From Diploptera punctata (lineage: Eukaryota > Arthropoda > Insecta > Blattodea > Blaberidae): a stretch of 64,000 nucleotides of DNA. The notes beneath the pieces were generated by a model. It did not search any database and was not told the origin of the DNA. It was given only the letters and a program-made list of their open reading frames with translations. Where the stretch lies: contig JASPKZ010007552.1 of the NCBI GenBank assembly GCA_030220185.1, forward strand, positions 186,001-250,000. Direction: 5' to 3'. Each line of letters begins with the position of its first letter. The first letter of the stretch is position 1. Below, piece after piece: positions 33,366 to 45,100 of this stretch. A program made the position numbers and the translations under genes.

Positions 33366-36325
33366 TAACAATTCTCTCCCGATGGAGAATCCCGGTATTA
33401 TTCAGGGTTTTCTCTTTGGAGTCGGGAAAATGTAGTGGGACGTTTTCTCCTCTACTCCCACTGGAGGGACCCGATATTTCTTCGAGTATTTCCCTCGGGA
33501 GTCGGGGAAATGTTGTGGGACGTTTTCTCCTCTTCTCCCACTGGAGGATCCCGATATTTCTTCGAGTATATCCTTCGGGAGTCGGGGAAATATGTGGGAC
33601 GTTTTCTCCTCTTCTCTCACTGGAGGATCCTGATATTTATTCGAGTATTTCTCTCGGGAATCGGGGAAATATTGTGGGACGTTTTTCATCTTCTCCCATT
33701 GGAGGATCCCGAAATTTATTGGAGTGTTTCCCTCGGGAGTCGGGGAAATTTGTGGGATGTTTTCTCCTCTTCTCCCACTGGAGGATTCCGATATTTCTTC
33801 GAGCATTTCCCCCGGGAGTCGGAGAAATTTCTGGGACCATTCTCCTCTTCTTCCACTGGAGGATGCCGATATTTTTTCGAGTGTTTCCCTCGGGAGCCGG
33901 GAAAATGTTGTGGGACGTTTCTTCCTCTTCTCCCACTGGAGGATCCCGATATTTGTTCGAGTGTTTCCTCGGGAGTCGGGGAAAATGTAGTGGGACTTTT
34001 CTCCTCTTCTCCCACTGGAGGATCCCGATATTTCTTCGAGTACTTCCCTTGGGAGTCGGGGAAATTTGTGGGACGTTTTCTCCTCTTCTCCCACTGGAGG
34101 ATCCCGATATTTGTTCGAGTGTTTCCCTCGGGAGTCGGGGAAAATGTAGAGGGACGTTTTCTCCTCTTCTCCCACTGGAGGATCCCGATATTTCTTTGAG
34201 TATTTCCCTCGGGAGTCGGGGCAGTGTTGTGGGACGTTTTCTCCTCTTCTCGCACTGGAGGATCCCGATATTTTTTCGAGTGTTTCCCTCAGGAGTCGGG
34301 GATATTTGTGGGACGTTTTCTCCTCTTCTCTCACTGGAGGATTCCGATATTTTTTTGGAGTGTTTCCCTCGGGAGTCGGGGAAATTTGTAGGACGTTTTC
34401 TCCTCTTCTCCCACTGGAGGACCCCAATATTTCTTCGAGTACTTCCCTCGGGAGTCAGGGAAATTAGTGGGACGTTTTCTCCTCTTCTCCCACTGGAGGA
34501 TCCCGACATTTCTTCGAGTACTTTCCTCGGGAGTCGGGGAAATTTGTGGGAAGTTTTCTCCTCTTCTCCCACTGGAGGATCCCGACATTTCTTCGAGTAC
34601 TTCCCTTCGGGAGTCGGGGAAATTTTTGGGACGTTTTCTCCTCTTCTCCCACTGGAGGATCCCGATATTTCTTTGAGTATTTCTCTCGGGAGCCGGAGCA
34701 GTGTTGTGTGACGTTTCCTCATCTTTTCCCACTGGAGGATCCCGATATTTCTTCCAGTACTTCCCTCGGGAGTTGAGGAAATTTATGGGACGTTTTCTCC
34801 TCTTCTCCCACTGGAGGATCCCGATATTTCTTTGAGTATTTCTCTCGGGAGCCGGAGCAGTGTTGTGTGACGTTTCCTCATTTTTCCCACTGGAGGATCC
34901 CGATATTTCTTCCAGTACTTCCCTCGGGAGTTGAGGAAATTTATGGGACGTTTTCTCCTCTTCTCCCACTGGAGGATCCCGATATTTCTTTGAGTATTTC
35001 TCTCGGGAGCCGGAGCAGTGTTGTGTGACGTTTCCTCATCTTTTCCCACTGGAGGATCCCGATATTTCTTCCAGTACTTCCCTCGGGAGTTGAGGAAATT
35101 TATGGGACGTTTTCTCCTCTTCTCCCACTGGAGGATCCCGATATTTCTTTGAGTATTTCTCTCGGGAGCCGGAGCAGTGTTGTGTGACGTTTCCTCATCT
35201 TTTCCCACTGGAGGATCCCGATATTTCTTCCAGTACTTCCCTCGGGAGTTGAGGAAATTTATGGGACGTTTTCTCCTCTTCTCCCACTGGAGGATCCCGA
35301 TATTTCTTCGAGTGTTTCCCTCGGTAGTCGGAGAAATTTGGGGGACTTTTTCTCCTCTTCTCCCACTGGTCGATCCCGATATTTCTTTGAGTATTTCGCT
35401 CGGGAGTCGGGGCAGTGTTGTGGGACGTTTTCTCCTCTTCTCCCACTGGAGGATCCCGATATTTCTTCGAGTACTCCCCTGGGGAGTCGGGGAAATTAAT
35501 GGGACGTTTTCTCCTCTTCTACCACTGGAGGATCCCGATATTTCTTCGAGTACTTCCCTCGGGAGTCGGGGAAATTTGTGGGAAGTTTTCTCCTCTTCTC
35601 CCACTGGAGGATCCCGACATTTCTTCGAGTACTTCCCTTCGGGAGTCGGGGAAATTTTTGGGACGTTTTCTCCTCTTCTCCCACTGGAGGATCCCGATAT
35701 TTCTTTGAGTATTTCTCTCGGGAGCCGGAGCAGTGTTGTGTGACGTTTCCTCATCTTTTCCCACTGGAGGATCCCGATATTTCTTCCAGTACTTCCCTCG
35801 GGAGTTGAGGAAATTTATGGGACGTTTTCTCCTCTTCTCCCACTGGAGGATCCCGATATTTCTTCGAGTGTTTCCCTCGGTAGTCGGAGAAATTTGGGGG
35901 ACTTTTTCTCCTCTTCTCCCACTGGTCGATCCCGATATTTCTTTGAGTATTTCGCTCGGGAGTCGGGGCAGTGTTGTGGGACGTTTTCTCCTCTTCTTCC
36001 ACTGGAGGATCCCGATATTTCTTCGAGTACTCCCCTGGGGAGTCGGGGAAATTAATGGGACGTTTTCTCCTCTTCTACCACTGGAGGATCCCGATATTTC
36101 TTCGTGTATTTCCCTCGGGAGTCGGGGAAATTTGTGGGATATTTTTTCTTCTTCTCCCACTGGCGAATCCTGATATTTTTTCTAGTAATTCCATCGGAAG
36201 TCGGGGAAATGTTATTGGTTTTGTCCCCTTCTCTCACTGGAAGAACCCGATATTTTTTCTAGTTTTTACACGCAAGTCATGGAAAATCTTGTCGGGCGTT
36301 TTATCCCTTTTATTCCACAGGAGGA
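33366..36325. repeat. 79-bp satellite array, about 36 units
   Basis: Unit landmarks are CTTCTCCCACTGGAGGATCCCGA, TTTCTTCGAGT, CCCTCGGGAGTCGGGG and TGTGGGACGTTTTCTCC, spaced 79-80 bp (33461, 33541, 33620, 33699, 33778...). Edge units decay at both ends. Between about 34687 and 35240 a two-unit variant (GAGCCGGAGCAGTGTTGTGTGAC alternating with GAGTTGAGGAAATTTATGGGAC) repeats about every 159 bp. Larger duplications follow: 34464-34776 recurs at +1032 bp and 35177-35530 recurs at +556 bp. Because the unit lacks stop codons in most frames, and 79 is not a multiple of three, long open frames arise on both strands (up to 463 codons). They are artefacts. Confidence 0.97.
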
Positions 36326-37220
36326 TATATATGTAGACCTAGCTGCTCCCTATGAAGTCGGAGATAATTTTGTATGACTTATTTGCCTCTTATTGGACTT
36401 ACAATATTGCCCAATTTACTATTTTTGTGTTAATTACACTTACTCTTGGTGTCTTCTATTCATTTTGTATTTTTATAGCTATGTGTTGCTTTATTTATAA
36501 TTTAGAGCTTCAATTTATGTCCAATATTTGTTTATGTTTTTTAAATTTAATATTTCTGTTTTAGTTAGGTTTTTGCTGTACGAATACAAAATTTTTCCTT
36601 GACGATCTTTAGTTTATATGTAGCTTACAGGAATTTCATTTTTTTATTGTCCACAGGTTGAAATTCATTTGTTTGTTACAGTAATGTACTCACTCAATTT
36701 ATGAAATAAATAGACATTACTTACTGAATGTTTAGTTATTGTAATAAATGATTTATAACTTAAAAGAGTCGACTTTGTACATTTAAATAATCTTGATTTT
36801 GATATCATTTATTTTTTCTCTAATTGTTAATATCCAGTTTTACGTACCATACTGCAAATTTGTTTTTATTTTCGTTGTTCACAGTTTGCGTAGATTTGTT
36901 TATTGTATGATTTTACAATGTCGGTTCATGGAGTTAATAATATATATTGCGCTATATTCTTAAGCTCAATTATTGTAAAATAATTTTTAACTTAAGACTG
37001 TGTAATACGTCCATTTAATTCCTTGTGATTATACTTTCTTACACAAAATTTAGAGAGTATTTGCAACCGATAGAATATATTTTCTATTTAAGACACAGTT
37101 TCATAGGAACTGAATTACAATAAGATTCGCAAAAAAATTAACAATTACTGTTGGGATCAGAATACAATCAATTTCCTGTCGCGTAACTTAGGAACAAAAA
37201 TTATATCAATAATAAATTAA
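36326..37220. other. Unassigned AT-rich sequence
   Basis: Nothing recognised. Confidence 0.4.
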
Positions 37221-37505
37221 GTGCTGTGGTCTCGAGGCAGTGTGCTTCCTTGTCACGCAGCGGTTCGATTCTCGGTCATCACAACCTCCCTGGGTGAGAT
37301 TTCTTTTCCTCACTTGTAAGACAAATGTCAGGAAAATTTGAGGCCCAAACGGTCCCCGAACATCACCTGGCCATCATCATCCACGGTGTGGAAAGCAACG
37401 GAAGCTATCACACCTGTAATTCCCTAGTAAAGTTGCAATTCCTGAAATGAAAATGCTATGATTGCAGTGAAGGACCTGCTGCTGTAGGGCAGAACAGTGT
37501 AGATA
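37221..37505 (+). mobile_element. tRNA-headed SINE, family 1, copy 4
   Basis: Head GTGCTGTGGTCTCGAGGCAGTG and B box GGTTCGATTCTC at about 37263-37274. Seven or so bases between the head and B box are missing relative to other copies. 3' end at about 37500. Confidence 0.85.
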
Positions 37506-37562
37506 AAAAACAGGAATAACGATCAAGGTCGGTTTAATAAAGTTTTGAGGAGAAAACATTTT

Positions 37563-38740
37563 AAAATGTACGTGCTATTATGCATTACAGAGACTCTTGA
37601 CATCCCAACTCCTTTCAAAAAACGTTAAATTGAAAGTATATAAAACTATTATTCTATCATCATCATCATCATCACTCCAGGGATTAGGCAATTGCCCGTT
37701 CCGACTTCATAATGCATCAGCCCAACGTCTTCTAGGTCTTCCAACATCACGCCTTCCTCTTGCTTGATAATTTCTTGCTAACAATGGATATCTCTCCTTA
37801 CTCATTCCATCCATGTGATCAATCCATTTCTGTCTGTAATTCGTGACTTTATACAATTAAGGCTGTACTTTCAATTCTTCTCTTATAACCTCATTTCTTA
37901 TTCTATCAAGTCTTGTACATCCTTTTACTTGTCTTAGGAACCGCATCTCTGCCGTCTGTATTCTATCCTTCTGTCTTTTCACTGGAGCCCAAGTTTCACA
38001 TCCATACAATATTGTGGGAACCGCCATAACATTATACATTTTTATCTTGGTTTCTTTTCTAATTTTATTTTTGAATGTTCTCTGTATTGTTCCACACACC
38101 GTCTGAAATTTATTTATTTTGGAGTCAATATCTCTTTCCACATTGTAGCCAACATCACAGCCCAAATATTTGAAACTAGACATCTGTTCTATACTTTTAT
38201 TTTCTAAAATAATTTTGGTTCTCACTGGATCTCTTCCTCTAAAAGCCATGGTACTATTATTCTACCAGTTATATTATACGGATGCGAAACATGGACTCCT
38301 TCTTTAAGGGAGAAAAGGAGATTACGAGTATTTGAGGATATAGTTCTTAGGAGAATGTTTGGGACCAAAGAGAGATGAACAGACAGGTGAATGGAGAATA
38401 CTAAGTAAGAGTGAACTACATTATCTTTATAGGAAGCCAGGTATAATGAGAACAGTTAAGTCTCGTAGGCTGCGATGGGCAGGATATGTGGCACGAATGG
38501 GGAATGAAAGCTTCTTGGAAGCTGCATGGAAGCTTCTTGTAGGAAAACCAGAGGGAAAAAACGCCTAGTTGGTAGACCAAGAATGAGGTGGGAGAATAAA
38601 ATTAACTATGATTTGAGGGAAGTAGATTATACAAGGAATGATTGGGAAACATTGGATCAGGATAGGGATTTATGGAGAGCTTATGTCCGAGCGGCCATGA
38701 ACCTACGGTTTCGATAGTGCTTGTGAGTTAGTTAGTTAGT
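37563..38740 (+). mobile_element. Family A LINE, copy 3, split by a nested insertion
   Basis: The A sequence at 37563-37656 resumes at 38253 (ACTATTATTCTACCAGTTATATTATA) and runs to the tail GTGAGTTAGTTAGTTAG at 38723-38739. The C-terminal coding part has two overlapping frames (38359-38568, 38526-38717: GRPRMRWENKINYDLREVDY), so one frameshift. The 596 bp between are a separate LINE fragment. Confidence 0.9.
37657..38252 (-). mobile_element. Nested LINE fragment (family C) with 12-bp target duplication
   Basis: Inserted into family A copy 3 and bounded by ACTATTATTCTA on both sides (37645-37656 and 38253-38264). The minus-strand frame 37857-38249 (130 codons) encodes the end of a LINE reverse transcriptase (FKYLGCDVGYN, PTILYGCETWAPVKRQ, RLDRIRNEVIREELK). 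Further blocks YRQKWIDHMDGM and GRRDVGRPRRRW follow after a stop. It ends in (GAT)n (ATCATCATC on the plus strand at 37657-37674). The insertion is 5'-truncated. Distinct from families A and B. Confidence 0.9.
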
Positions 38741-39610
38741 ACTCAATACTTTATTGCACGTGTATTTTATGGATATTGATAAAGTGCATAATGCAAAAAA
38801 TTAAAATCTTAATAATCTTAAAAATTAAACAGTATTTTTAGTTTTTGAAGTTGAACATCAATAAAGGAAAATCAATGCAGTCAAACAATGCCTACATTTC
38901 CGCACTAAGATATAACAGAGAATATAAGATACTGTGTGAATTTAAGACATTAATTTATAAATCGTTACCTGTTTCTCATTGTCAGATTCTGAAATGCCAC
39001 TTTTTTCTTCATGGTCCCCCCCATGTGAATGAAATAAAATACTCTTCTATTGCAAAACTATTTCATTATTCGCAAGTCATTGAATTTTGCCCTTATAATA
39101 TTTAACTATATAATGTGTGTCCACTGCCGTATCTCGAGGTAGTGTTGAGTTTCTAAGATTATGTCTGCACACTTGTGTAAAGATAAAACATTTTCTTGAA
39201 AAGCGAACCGTGGTTGCAAACAGAACCTAAATGAAAGAGAGAAGTCAGTTGTAAAGAGGATTGTTTCATAAAATCATAAAAATACTGCAGATGAAATGAC
39301 TGCATAATTAAATGCGTTTTTAAAGGAAATAATTCTACCAGAACAGCGAGGTAAGACCTGTACACATTAGATACATATGACAGAGTAGCAATGTGTAAAC
39401 CATTAATTACAGACAGACCAAGGAAGACCAAAATATCGGTGGAAAGATCAAGACCATATTCCTTAAGTTTACCGTCACAGGTCACGTGACCTAAAGAGGA
39501 TATATTCATGATGAATGATGAAGATAATTACAGACCGGAATGCGAAAACAGCGGTGTTCTGAATAGAAGTCCTGGACTGCTGATTATTACAGCCCGGACT
39601 TTTATGTAGT
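38741..39610. other. Unassigned sequence
   Basis: Open frames at 38845-39105 and minus 39159-39509 (116 codons) carry no motif I recognise. Confidence 0.35.
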
Positions 39611-40075
39611 ACTAGGTAATACCCGGCTTGCGCTGCTACTCCTAAATAAATGAAAATGTGTTTTTACCACCAACCGCGCGCTGTTATACTTGCCCGCGAA
39701 TCTGCTTATCCCGATCTTCATGGCATCAATGAAAGACAAGAATGGTTATTGTGAGTTATCCGTAAAAGATAAACATGTGCTGTCGCGGACTTTTTTGTTA
39801 CGTTTTGTGAGATATTCAATTCTGTGTGCATTAATTTGATGTATTTGTTATGGTTTAGGCAGCGTAAGCCATTTAAGCGTCAAAATAGGAACTTCATTTC
39901 ACGTTTTTCACTACATAGGTTGATTTTTAGGTGAAGGGGTTCAATAACACAACTCTCTTATAGCCTATGTTCATCTTGGGAATCTCCTGAACATTTTGCA
40001 AAAAAACCATCAAAATCGGATCTACAGTATGGCCGCGCATGGAATACGAACAAACAAACATTGATTTTTATATAT
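39611..40075 (-). mobile_element. Family H repeat, copy 3, short form
   Basis: The minus strand starts TATATAAAAATCAATGTTTGTTTGTTCG, keeps GCAAAATGTTCAGGAGATTCCC and TAAACCATAACAAATACATC, and ends GGTAATACCTAGTA. It lacks the 150-bp tandem units, so it is either a deletion derivative or the ancestral single-unit form. Confidence 0.7.
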
Positions 40076-40299
40076 CAGATGTAATTGAGAAATATGTAGC
40101 TAAATATAGTAAAATATGTAATTAAATATGTAATCCATATATTAACACGCGAAGAAAAAAACGTTGTACCCCTTTTTTTTAAGCACATTGCGCGCACGGA
40201 GGAGTGTGATATTTGGCATAATTAAAGTTCATATGGAGAAGGTGTGCAGAAAAATAAAATGTATGTATAATATGTGTTACAAATAAATTAAATTAAAGA

Positions 40300-41160
40300 T
40301 GGTAATATTATATTACGATGCGAGGTTGGGAAGTGGTTATTACAGAATCGAGGGAAAATGTTTAAAACCGAGCGATAGGAGGTTTTTAATTTTCGAGATT
40401 CTGTAGTAGTAGTAGTAATAGGAATTTATTAGACAAAAGTAAGATATTTACAATATTATTTACAAATATGGGTTGCACGGGCCGTAAGCCATACGTGCTT
40501 TTAACAGTCCGTTACAATAAAGAAATAATTGCTACTAGTGTGAAGAAAAATAAACAACAAAACAAAAAAAAAGCAATAACATTACAATTACATAAAGAAA
40601 ACGCAATAATATTACAATTAAATAATAACACAATAGCATTATACACTAAAAAAAAGCAATAACATTACAATTACATACAAAACACTTCACAAACGTGCAT
40701 TGTACATTATTTTTTGCGCGATGGTGTTTTCAAAATAATAGATAATACTAAAATAATAACATCTTTGTTGGAAATATTTGCGTTCATTATAAACAACTGA
40801 CTAATGTTAACAGTGTGGGCAATGTTTATTAGTTGAAACAACAGGAGGACTTGAGAACAATTATTGATAAAATGGCCACAAGTATGTATTTATTGTTTTG
40901 TATTGTTTCAAATAAAGTTCAGTTCATCTAAATGCAGTGATTTGTTTCGTATAATGTATATAAACACTACCTTTTGGATATATTTATATACATTGTACAT
41001 AGTATACATAGAGGCCAGTGGTTTTACTTCCGGCACGTGGGTGTAAATGTAATATTACAGTATAGTTATTTAGGGTTGCAACCCCGAAATGTAGAAAGTT
41101 GAATTTTCAATCAAGGTCGCCATTGCTGTAAGTACGAAAAAACGCACTATTGCGCAAAAA
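40300..41160 (-). repeat. Family M repeat, copy 2, interrupted
   Basis: Matches copies 1 and 3 in reverse: ATTACGATGCGAGGTTGGGAAG at the left, CTATTGCGCAAAAAATA at the right. The segment 40392-40690 does not belong and is an insertion. Confidence 0.65.
40392..40690 (-). mobile_element. Insertion inside family M copy 2, LINE-tail-like
   Basis: It starts on the plus strand with TAGTAGTAGTAGTAATAGG, which on the minus strand is a (CTA)n-type tail preceded by AATAAATTCC, the layout of a LINE 3' end. The other side is A-rich repeats (AAGCAATAACATTACAATTACAT in several copies). Confidence 0.4.
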
Positions 41161-41508
41161 ATAAATTGGCTCTAAGGAATTTATGTGAGTTACTCATTCA
41201 TTTGTATACGTTCATACTGAAAGTGCATTGTTGCAAAAAGAAAATTGTGCAGCAGCAATGTGAATTGCTCCCGTATTTATTATTAGCGGTTTAAAAAGTG
41301 AGTACATTGTATTATTTTAAATTTAAATTTAACCCTGTCTAATCTTGGTTTCAGTCATTTTATTACATTTCTTTATATTTACATATTCGCATCTACTTCC
41401 ATTATGCCTCGACATAGAACATTGACGGGTCGGAGTGAGAGACAAAGAAGAAGGAATATTATATTCCCGTGTACATAATAATAGGCTAAATGCAAATTTA
41501 AATAGTAT
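41161..41508. other. Unassigned sequence
   Basis: Nothing recognised. Confidence 0.3.
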
Positions 41509-41868
41509 AAATAGTGTGCAGTCCACCGCTGAGGTCTCGAGGTAGCGTGCTGCCTTGTCACGCAGCGGGCCCAGGTTCGATCCCGGGTCGGGGCAGTTTT
41601 TCTGGGTGAGGTTTTTATCGGGGTTTTTCCTCACCTGTAAGACAAATGTCAGGAAAACTTTAAGGCCCAAACGGTCCCCGAAATCATATGGCCATTATCA
41701 TTATCATCATCATCACCATCATCGTTCACCGGTCTGGAAAGCAACGGGAAGCTACTACACCTTCACAATTCCCTAGTAAAGCTGCAAGCATTGCATGAAA
41801 ATGCTATGATTGCAGTAAAGGACCTGCCTTCGGGCAGAATTACTATGGATGGTTGGAAATAGTATACA
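41509..41868 (+). mobile_element. tRNA-headed SINE, family 1, copy 5, with decayed duplication
   Basis: Near-consensus copy at 41521-41856 with A-box region CTGAGGTCTCGAGGTAGCGTG and B box GGTTCGATCCC at 41574-41584. Flanks AAATAGTGTGCA (41509-41520) and AAATAGTATACA (41857-41868) match at 10 of 12 positions. (CAT)n at 41697-41722. Confidence 0.95.
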
Positions 41869-42447
41869 AACGTCAAATGACAAGTTATTGTTTATCAAAT
41901 ATAGCTGAGCCAAGCTATACCACATATTTCCTATCGATCGTATTTTTAAAATAAATCGACAATTAATGCATAATGACGTATTTGTGACAAACATAAAATT
42001 TTAATGAGTTGTGGTCGCTGGGCGACCACCAGTATCAAATAAATATGCAAGAATTATACATTTATATTAGCTAGTTTTACTCACATGTGATTTTCCATGT
42101 ACAATGTTTTTCATGTTGTTGCTACAAAGTACTGTAGAGTAGTTACTTATAAAATTGTTAGCCTCAGTTTGATATTTTAAGCACTGCACAAAAAGAAAAA
42201 TATATGTACGTAGATAGTTGTAGAGAAAGAATAACAATGAGAAGAAAACAAATTGAGCTAAAAAATTTAAAAAAAAACGTATGTAGTATTGTATGAAATG
42301 CGTAATAAGTTATTCACTAAAACATGTAAAAATATGTGAAATGAAACTTGAATGCTGCGATGTCTATGCTTCAATTTGTTAACATTTTCGTTCATTTATG
42401 TCTACATTATAAAGAAATAGAATATGTAATTATATAAGGATCCAGGC
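41869..42447. other. Unassigned sequence
   Basis: Nothing recognised. Confidence 0.35.
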
Positions 42448-43131
42448 TCTTGGAAATGGACAGCTAATGACAAATGAGGGAAATTTTGAAGAAGTGGCTG
42501 AATTCAAATACCTAGGAACAATAATTACAAATAGTAATGAGATGCACAAAGAAATTAAACATAGGCTCAAGTCTGGAAATGCATGCTATTATGCATTGCA
42601 GAGACTCTTGATGTCCCAACTCCTTTCAAAAAACGTTAAACTGGAAATATATAAAACTATTATTCTACCAGTTATATTATATGGGTACGAAACATGGACT
42701 CTTACTTTAAGGGAGGAAAGGAGATTACGAGTACTTGAGAATAAAGTTCTTAGGAAAATTTTTGGACCAAAGAGAGATGAACAGACAGGTGAATGGAGAA
42801 TACTACATAACAATTAACTACATGGTCTTTATAGGAAGCCAGATATAATGAGAACAGTTAATTCTCGTAGACTGCGATGGACAGGACATGTTGCGCGTAT
42901 GGGGAATGAAAGACGTGCATGGAAGCTTCTTGTAGGAAAGCCAGAGGGAAAACGCCCAGTTGGTAGACCAAGAGTGAGATGGGAGAACAACATTAACTAT
43001 GATTTGAGGGAAGTAGATTATACAGAGAATGATTGGAAAGCATTAGCTCAGGATAGGGATGTATGGAGAGTTTATGTCCGCGCGGCCATGAACCTTCGGG
43101 TTCGATAGTGCCAGTGAGTAAGTAAGTAAGT
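42448..43131 (+). mobile_element. Family A LINE, copy 4, best-preserved 3' end
   Basis: Frames 42467-42817 (116 codons; EEVAEFKYLGTIITNSNEM, ILPVILYGYETWTLTLREER) and 42848-43108 (86 codons; SRRLRWTGHVARMGNERRAW, GRPRVRWENNINYDLREVDY, MNLRVR then stop) are split by one stop at 42815-42817. Tail GTGAGTAAGTAAGTAAG at 43114-43130. It is truncated upstream of the palm-end region. Confidence 0.9.
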
Positions 43132-43139
43132 CCAGGCTC

Positions 43140-43392
43140 TACTCATTACATGTGATTTCCTATAAAGATCACGTAGCTTACTGTTATGAAGTCTTCTCCT
43201 TTCACCTGTCTGTTCATCTCACTTTTGTTCAAAAATGTTCCTAGGAGGTTTATTCTCAATAGTCGTAATATTTTCTCCTCCCTTAAAGTAAGAGTCCATG
43301 TTTCGCATCCATATAATATAACTGGTAGAATAACATTTTTTAAATATTTTTAGTTTAGCGTTTTTTTAGAGAAGTTGGGATGACAAAGAGTC
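43140..43392 (-). mobile_element. Family A LINE, copy 5, inverted fragment
   Basis: Minus-strand A sequence facing copy 4 (3' sides toward each other): CCTATAAAGATCACGTAG, ACCTGTCTGTTCATCTC, AGAGTCCATGTTTCGCATCC, ATATAATATAACTGGTAGAAT. Ends abruptly before the family H copy at 43395. Confidence 0.8.
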
Positions 43393-43394
43393 CA

Positions 43395-44345
43395 TATCTA
43401 ATACATAAAAATGAACGTTTGTTTGTTTGTTTGTTCGTACTTTATGCGCGGCCATATCGTTGATCCGATTGTGATGTGGCATTTTTCAAAATGTTCAGGA
43501 GGTTACCGGGATGAACATAGACTATAAGAGAGTTGTGATACTCAACTCCTACACCTTAAAATCGCCCTTTGTAGTAGAAAACGTGAAAAAGTTGCTCTTT
43601 GGACGCTTAAATGGATTACGCTGTCTAAACCATAACAAATACGCAAAATTAATGTACACAGAATTGCGTATCTCAAAAAGCTCTACAAAAAAGTCCGCGA
43701 CAGCACATATTTATCTCTTAAGGATAACTCACAATAATCATGTTTGTCTTTCATTGATGCCAAGAAGATCGAGACAAGTACTTAGATTCCTGTGCAAGCA
43801 TGGTAGCACATGGCGGGTATTCTTTTACGGATAACTCACAATAACGTATTTAGTCTTTTAGGTAATTTATGCCAAGAAGATCGAGATAAGTAGATTCCTG
43901 GGCAACGCCGGGTAATCAGCACGGGAATCTTAAAATAATTACGATATACATTTATAATTATTTTTCATTTTACTTATTCAACTAATCATAAGAAGTACAT
44001 ACATTTTTATCTTTCAGCTCATTTATGCCAAGAAGATCGGGATGAATAGATTACCGGACAATGTCGGGTAAACAGCACGGGGTATCTGAAAATAATTACC
44101 ATATACATTATTCTTTTTACTTATTTAACTAAACATAAAATACGTTCATTTTCATATTTCAGCCCATTTATATGAAGAAGATCGGGATAAGTGGATTCCC
44201 GGGCAACGCCGGTTAATCAGCTCGGGGCATCTAAAGAATATACAATTTATAATTATTTTTCCTTCTACTTATTCAACTAAATATAAAAGCACATTAAATT
44301 TCATTTATTTAGGCGTAGCAGCGCACGCTGGGTAATGGCATGCAC
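43395..44345 (+). mobile_element. Family H repeat, copy 4
   Basis: Starts AATACATAAAAATGAACGTTTG and ends GCGTAGCAGCGCACGCTGGG. Contains three tandem units of about 150 bp with CCGGGTAATCAGCACGGG-type motifs near 43905, 44060 and 44205. Confidence 0.75.
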
Positions 44346-44354
44346 TTCCAGAAT

Positions 44355-44935
44355 TATTTAATTTCTTTCTACACCTCATTCATGTTTTTAATTATTGCTC
44401 CCAGGTATTTCAAGGCAGCCACCTCTTCAAAACCTTGCTCCTTGTCATTAACCGTCCGTTTCCAATATATCCATCCATAGTAATTCTGCCCGAGGGCAGG
44501 TCCTTCACTGCGATCATAGCATTTTCATGCTATGTTGCAGCTTTACTAGGGAATTAAAGGTGTGGTAGCTTCCCGTTGCTTTCCACACCGGTGAAGGATG
44601 ATGATGATGATGATGATAATGATAAGGATGATGATGGTGATGATGGCCATATAATTCCGGGGACCGTTAGAGCCTTAAAGTTTTCCTGACATTTGTCTTA
44701 CAGGTGAGGAAAAACCCCGATAAAAACCTCACTCAGTAAAACTGCCCCGGCCGGGGATCGAACCCCGAGCCCGCTGCGTGACAATGCAGCACGCTTCATC
44801 GAGACCACAGCGATGGACTTCCAATATATAATGTATTTCTATATGTGAGCATGTATATTTAGTTTTATTGATGTTTACTTCCAGTCCTCGTTTTTTAGTT
44901 TTACCCAATAGAGTGTGGGTGTTGGCCCTTGTTTA
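44355..44935 (-). mobile_element. Family A LINE, copy 6, split by a SINE
   Basis: The minus strand reads the palm-end region of A (GTATTTCAAGGCAGCCACCTC on the plus strand) to 44470, and resumes at 44819 with the next A segment (TTTATTGATGTTTACTTCCAG, equivalent to LEVNINKT). The interruption is the SINE at 44471-44818. Confidence 0.85.
44471..44818 (-). mobile_element. tRNA-headed SINE, family 1, copy 6, with 11-bp duplication
   Basis: Complete copy inside family A copy 6, flanked by TTCCAATATAT (44460-44470 and 44819-44829). (GAT)n inside at 44599-44642. Same ends as copy 3, so the family length is about 330-350 bp. Confidence 0.97.
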
Positions 44936-44939
44936 TTAT

Positions 44940-45100
44940 TTTTTAATTATAGATTTTTTATTTAAATTTTAATTATTCCTAGGTATTTTAATTTAGCCAC
45001 TTCTCAAAATTTTCTTAATTTTTTATTAACTGTTCATTTCCATTATATAATGTATTTTCTACGTGTGGTCATTATTTAGTTTTATAATCGACAGTTGCAA
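44940..45100 (-). mobile_element. Family A LINE, copy 7, short fragment
   Basis: AATTATTCCTAGGTATTTTAATTTAGCCACTT, then TTTCCATTATATAATGTATTTTC and ACGTGTGGTCAT, repeat the same A segment that precedes it at 44390-44860. Either a second insertion or a local duplication. Confidence 0.65.

Noticed and set aside
33320..36336. Long open frames (up to 463 codons) as a repetitive protein
   Set aside because: They exist in many frames on both strands at once and follow directly from a stop-free 79-bp unit that is not a multiple of three.
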